9,472 bases of DNA, from the NCBI GenBank assembly GCA_019246575.1, contig JAFAQG010000367.1, positions 1 to 9,472 on the forward strand, read 5' to 3'. This DNA is from Acidobacteriaceae bacterium (GTDB lineage: Bacteria > Acidobacteriota > Terriglobia > Bryobacterales > Bryobacteraceae). Shown piece after piece: positions 7,364 to 9,472 of this stretch. The notes below the pieces were generated by a model. It saw only the letters and a program-made list of their open reading frames with translations. It did not search any database and was not told the origin of the DNA. Every line of letters starts with the position of its first letter. The first letter of the stretch is position 1. A program made the translations under genes and the position numbers.

Positions 7364-8314
7364 TCAGGCGGGAAGGTGTGATGGTAATTCGAACTTGGGG
7401 AAGAGCGTCTCCGTGTCCAGAAACGAGTTCCAGCCTGCAATGTGGTCGCCCGATAATTCAAGAACCACTAAAGCGAACGGCTTATGCCCGCCATCGGGAT
7501 CTGCCTTGTAGTGACCGAAAGCTGGCGAACCACATGCCGCAGTTTCCAGGAGGCGAGAACCCCGGCAGCCCGAACCCATACCCAGAAGCCAGCTGCGGAC
7601 GGATTCCGGGCCCTGCAGCCAGAGGGCGTAAGGAGGCATTGAGAACGTTGCATCGTCCCGCAACAGCGCTACCAGTTGATCGACATCATACCTTTCAAAG
7701 GCCGCGACATATCGATTCAGCATCTGTTCCTGAGTTTCCGTCAGCGCGGATGGGACGGCGCGCCAATTCCGGTTCGCGAGAGTAGCACGGGCTCTCTGAA
7801 GCGCGCTGTTGACAGAAGCAATGGAAGCGCCCAGTGTTTCCGCCACTTCAGCAACAGACCAGCCGAGCACTTCCACGAGGAGTAATGCCGCGCGCTGTTT
7901 CGGGGCGAGACTCTGGAGAGCAGCGACAAACGCCAGCCGGATGCTTTGGCGCAGCATCGCGCGTTCGGAAGGGTCGGCGCCTGCTGGTATTACCCGCGCA
8001 TCCGGAACAGGCTCGATCCAATGTGTGCGCGGGTGCTGGACTAACGAATCGGTAGGTGCACCGGCCGGGCGCTCTTCCATGGGGCGCGCACGACGCTTGC
8101 GATCGGACAGTTCAGCAATGCAAACGTTGGTTGCAATGCGATACAGCCAAGTCAGTAAAGCTGCCCGTCCATCGAACTGATCGGCATTCTTCCATGCTCG
8201 GATGATGGTTTCCTGCGTAGCGTCGTCGGCGTCGACTGCTGAGCCGAGCATACGGTAGCAGTGGCCCGTCAGCGCCGGGCGATGGGCTTCGATCTGCTCG
8301 ATATCGGCGATCAT
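7364..8314 (-). CDS. ECF sigma factor with C-terminal SnoaL-like domain (SigG/SigX5-like)
   Basis: The 316-residue protein directs RNA polymerase to a specific promoter set. Region 2 spans about residues 11-76, with the [14 protein letters not shown] core and [15 protein letters not shown], which contact core polymerase and the -10 element. After a proline-rich linker (about 77-115), region 4 spans about 123-182, with a helix-turn-helix ([21 protein letters not shown]) for the -35 element. Residues 197-305 form a SnoaL/NTF2-like domain ([20 protein letters not shown], then [12 protein letters not shown]). Sigma factors of this type often lack a separate anti-sigma protein and are tuned by that tail; none is encoded beside this one. 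The length suits the family. The ATG at 8314 is the only upstream choice, as an in-frame TAG lies five codons before it. No Shine-Dalgarno is evident, so initiation may be weak or leaderless. It is collinear with the receptor, which might be a target. Confidence 0.92.
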   Translation of the reverse strand: MIADIEQIEAHRPALTGHCYRMLGSAVDADDATQETIIRAWKNADQFDGRAALLTWLYRIATNVCIAELSDRKRRARPMEERPAGAPTDSLVQHPRTHWIEPVPDARVIPAGADPSERAMLRQSIRLAFVAALQSLAPKQRAALLLVEVLGWSVAEVAETLGASIASVNSALQRARATLANRNWRAVPSALTETQEQMLNRYVAAFERYDVDQLVALLRDDATFSMPPYALWLQGPESVRSWLLGMGSGCRGSRLLETAACGSPAFGHYKADPDGGHKPFALVVLELSGDHIAGWNSFLDTETLFPKFELPSHLPA

Positions 8315-8730
8315 TTTACGACTAATCTAGCATTGCCGCCGCTGCTGTATGTGTCATGTTTGGCACTCATTCGCCGCACTTCAGGGATCAGAGAGGGCTT
8401 CGACAGATTACCCGCGAGTAGTCGCGAAGGATTTACGAATCCAGCCCAGCCCGCTCTGCAGGTTGGGAATGAGATACGCGGTTCAGTCTAAAGTGACAGG
8501 CGTCCGCAGTCGTAAGTCATCTTACTCTGAGCCCCACTTAACGGCGACTAAGCCGAACATCGGTAAACACTGGGCCGTCACCAGCGGTCTATCCGCAGCG
8601 GCCAGTCTCCGGTATGCCGGTTTTCCGAGCCTTGGCTGCCGGCCCGTGTGATCCAAAGTCCTGTTTCTGAACACATCCTGACTACTCGCGCACTATTCGG
8701 AATGCAGGCGTAGCAGGTTCTTGCGCCAGC
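8315..8730. other. Intergenic region without a recognisable gene
   Basis: Besides repeat copy 2, this gap shows an imperfect dyad GTGTCA-TGTT-TGGCAC at 8351-8366, about 40 bases before the sigma factor start, which could be an operator. It also has a 5-bp stem GTAAG-TCAT-CTTAC at 8512-8525. A CCGG-TATG-CCGG stem at 8609-8620 is followed by TTTTCC on the plus strand, but there is no plus-strand gene for it to terminate. No credible ORF was found: short plus-strand frames here have no family-like sequence. Confidence 0.6.
8418..8500. repeat. Diverged dispersed repeat, copy 2
   Basis: This is the partner of 2831-2908, in the same orientation, 83 bases long with an extra tandem AGCCC. On the minus strand the stretch can be read for 24 codons between a TGA and a TAA, including LIPNLQSGLGWIRKSF. 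The same frame in the other copy reads LIPNLRSGL before breaking. No start codon and no extension beyond the repeat support a gene here. It lies about 100 bases upstream of the sigma factor start and may overlap its promoter. Confidence 0.8.
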
Positions 8731-9472
8731 CTATCGCGTTTCCGAAGCCACGCGACGCCGCACTTCATCGAAGAAGTTTTCGAGGAATATGGCCTCATTC
8801 TCCACGGTACGCTCTCCGGCTTCGACCGGCACCAACAGGACAACGCGCCTGCCATCGGACGTCAGATCAAAGGCGCCCTGTCCCACAACGGACCGCAGCG
8901 TGCGTTTCTCCGACCATGGCCGTGGCCTGCCAGCCACGAAGGAACCCCCGTGCCGCGCGTAATCCACTACCATGAACCGGCTATCGAGAGATCGAAACAG
9001 CAGTTCGCGGCCATTCTGCGCCCACACCGGATACGCGCCACCACCGCTGGAGATCTGCCATTTGCCCCCAGAATTCTCAAGGGCGTGCACGTACACCTCG
9101 TACATTCCTGATTCGTTCGAGGTGTAAGCCAGCCAGTGATCGTCGGGCGAAAACGCGGGGTAGCGCGCATCGGAAGGTGCGTGCGGAAAAGCCTCTGGTT
9201 TGCCGCCCCTGAATCCTGTGCCGCTGAATAGAATCGGCATGGTCCACACACTGATTCCGGCACCCACAACCTGCTGCATCAGCGCCAGCCGCGCTCCATG
9301 GCGCGCAATCGAATAAGGAAGCTGTAACGTCTGGCTCTCGGCCAGACACTGCGGCTTTCCCCCGCCGTTCGCCGGAATCGAGTACATGCCTCCTTTCCCT
9401 GCGAAAATGATGTAGCGGCCGTCGGGAGTCCACACCGGGTTCATGTTTGCGGACCCGGCGGCGTCGTGCGTC
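8731..9472 (-). CDS. TolB/WD40-like propeller, C-terminal part of probable Ser/Thr protein kinase (5' end beyond right edge)
   Basis: The frame enters from the right edge and gives 246 residues before a TAG at 8731. An internal ATG at 9444 is not the start: the frame is open to the edge and a propeller repeat straddles it. PD40-type repeats are visible: NPVWTPDGRYIIF, YPAFSPDDHWLAYTSNESG and GGGAYPVWAQNGRELLFRS, with MYEVYVHAL as an outer strand. The C-terminus, ending LENFFDEVRRRV, matches what I recall of acidobacterial proteins that join an N-terminal Hanks-type kinase, a membrane helix and a propeller. The kinase part is outside the window, so the fusion is inferred. The propeller would bind a protein or ligand, probably outside the membrane. 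It is separated from the sigma factor gene by over 400 bases and is unlikely to share its transcript. Confidence 0.85.
   Translation of the reverse strand, partial: THDAAGSANMNPVWTPDGRYIIFAGKGGMYSIPANGGGKPQCLAESQTLQLPYSIARHGARLALMQQVVGAGISVWTMPILFSGTGFRGGKPEAFPHAPSDARYPAFSPDDHWLAYTSNESGMYEVYVHALENSGGKWQISSGGGAYPVWAQNGRELLFRSLDSRFMVVDYARHGGSFVAGRPRPWSEKRTLRSVVGQGAFDLTSDGRRVVLLVPVEAGERTVENEAIFLENFFDEVRRRVASETR

Noticed and set aside
2831..8500. Composite transposon bounded by the two ~80-bp repeats.
   Set aside because: There is no transposase, no terminal inverted repeats and no target duplication, and the genes between look like ordinary chromosomal ones.
8609..8626. Intrinsic terminator: CCGG stem followed by TTTTCC on the plus strand.
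   Set aside because: A 4-bp stem is too short and there is no plus-strand gene upstream to terminate.

Overview
The window looks like chromosomal DNA from an acidobacterium of the Solibacter/Bryobacter type. This rests on three lines of evidence: an Oar-like TonB-dependent receptor with an N-terminal carboxypeptidase-regulatory-like domain, the C-terminal TolB-like propeller of a protein of the kind usually fused to a Ser/Thr kinase (ending NFFDEVRRR), and a SnoaL-tailed ECF sigma factor. The assignment comes from recalled family resemblance; no database search was run. Every gene I can support lies on the minus strand, so the window is transcribed from right to left.

Layout from right (upstream) to left (downstream). 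(1) 8731-9472: the 3' end of a WD40/TolB-like propeller protein, cut by the right edge. (2) 8315-8730: non-coding, with one copy of an ~80-bp diverged repeat. (3) 7364-8314: an ECF sigma factor with a C-terminal SnoaL-like domain. (4) 3793-7189: an Oar-like TonB-dependent receptor broken into two frames at a run of nine A (T9 in the mRNA sense) at 5854-5862; removing one base gives a continuous protein of 1131 residues. (5) 3047-3856: an unrecognised, probably exported protein overlapping the receptor 3' end. (6) 2707-3001: a short ORF plus a coding-like fragment, best read as a decayed small gene, containing the second repeat copy. (7) 2355-2558: a ribbon-helix-helix (CopG-type) regulator whose stop codon overlaps the next start as ATGA. 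(8) 1-2358: a soluble histidine kinase with five PAS domains, open to the left edge, where its HATPase domain must lie.

Two possible functional groups emerge. The sigma factor, the receptor and the exported protein are collinear and may form an envelope/uptake unit. The ribbon-helix-helix protein and the multi-PAS kinase form a translationally coupled signalling pair with no response regulator visible. I found no tRNA, rRNA, CRISPR array, insertion sequence or phage gene. The best candidates for something undescribed are the regulator-kinase coupling, the homopolymer frameshift in the receptor, the unknown HWHPH protein, and the shared intergenic repeat with its embedded gene remnant.
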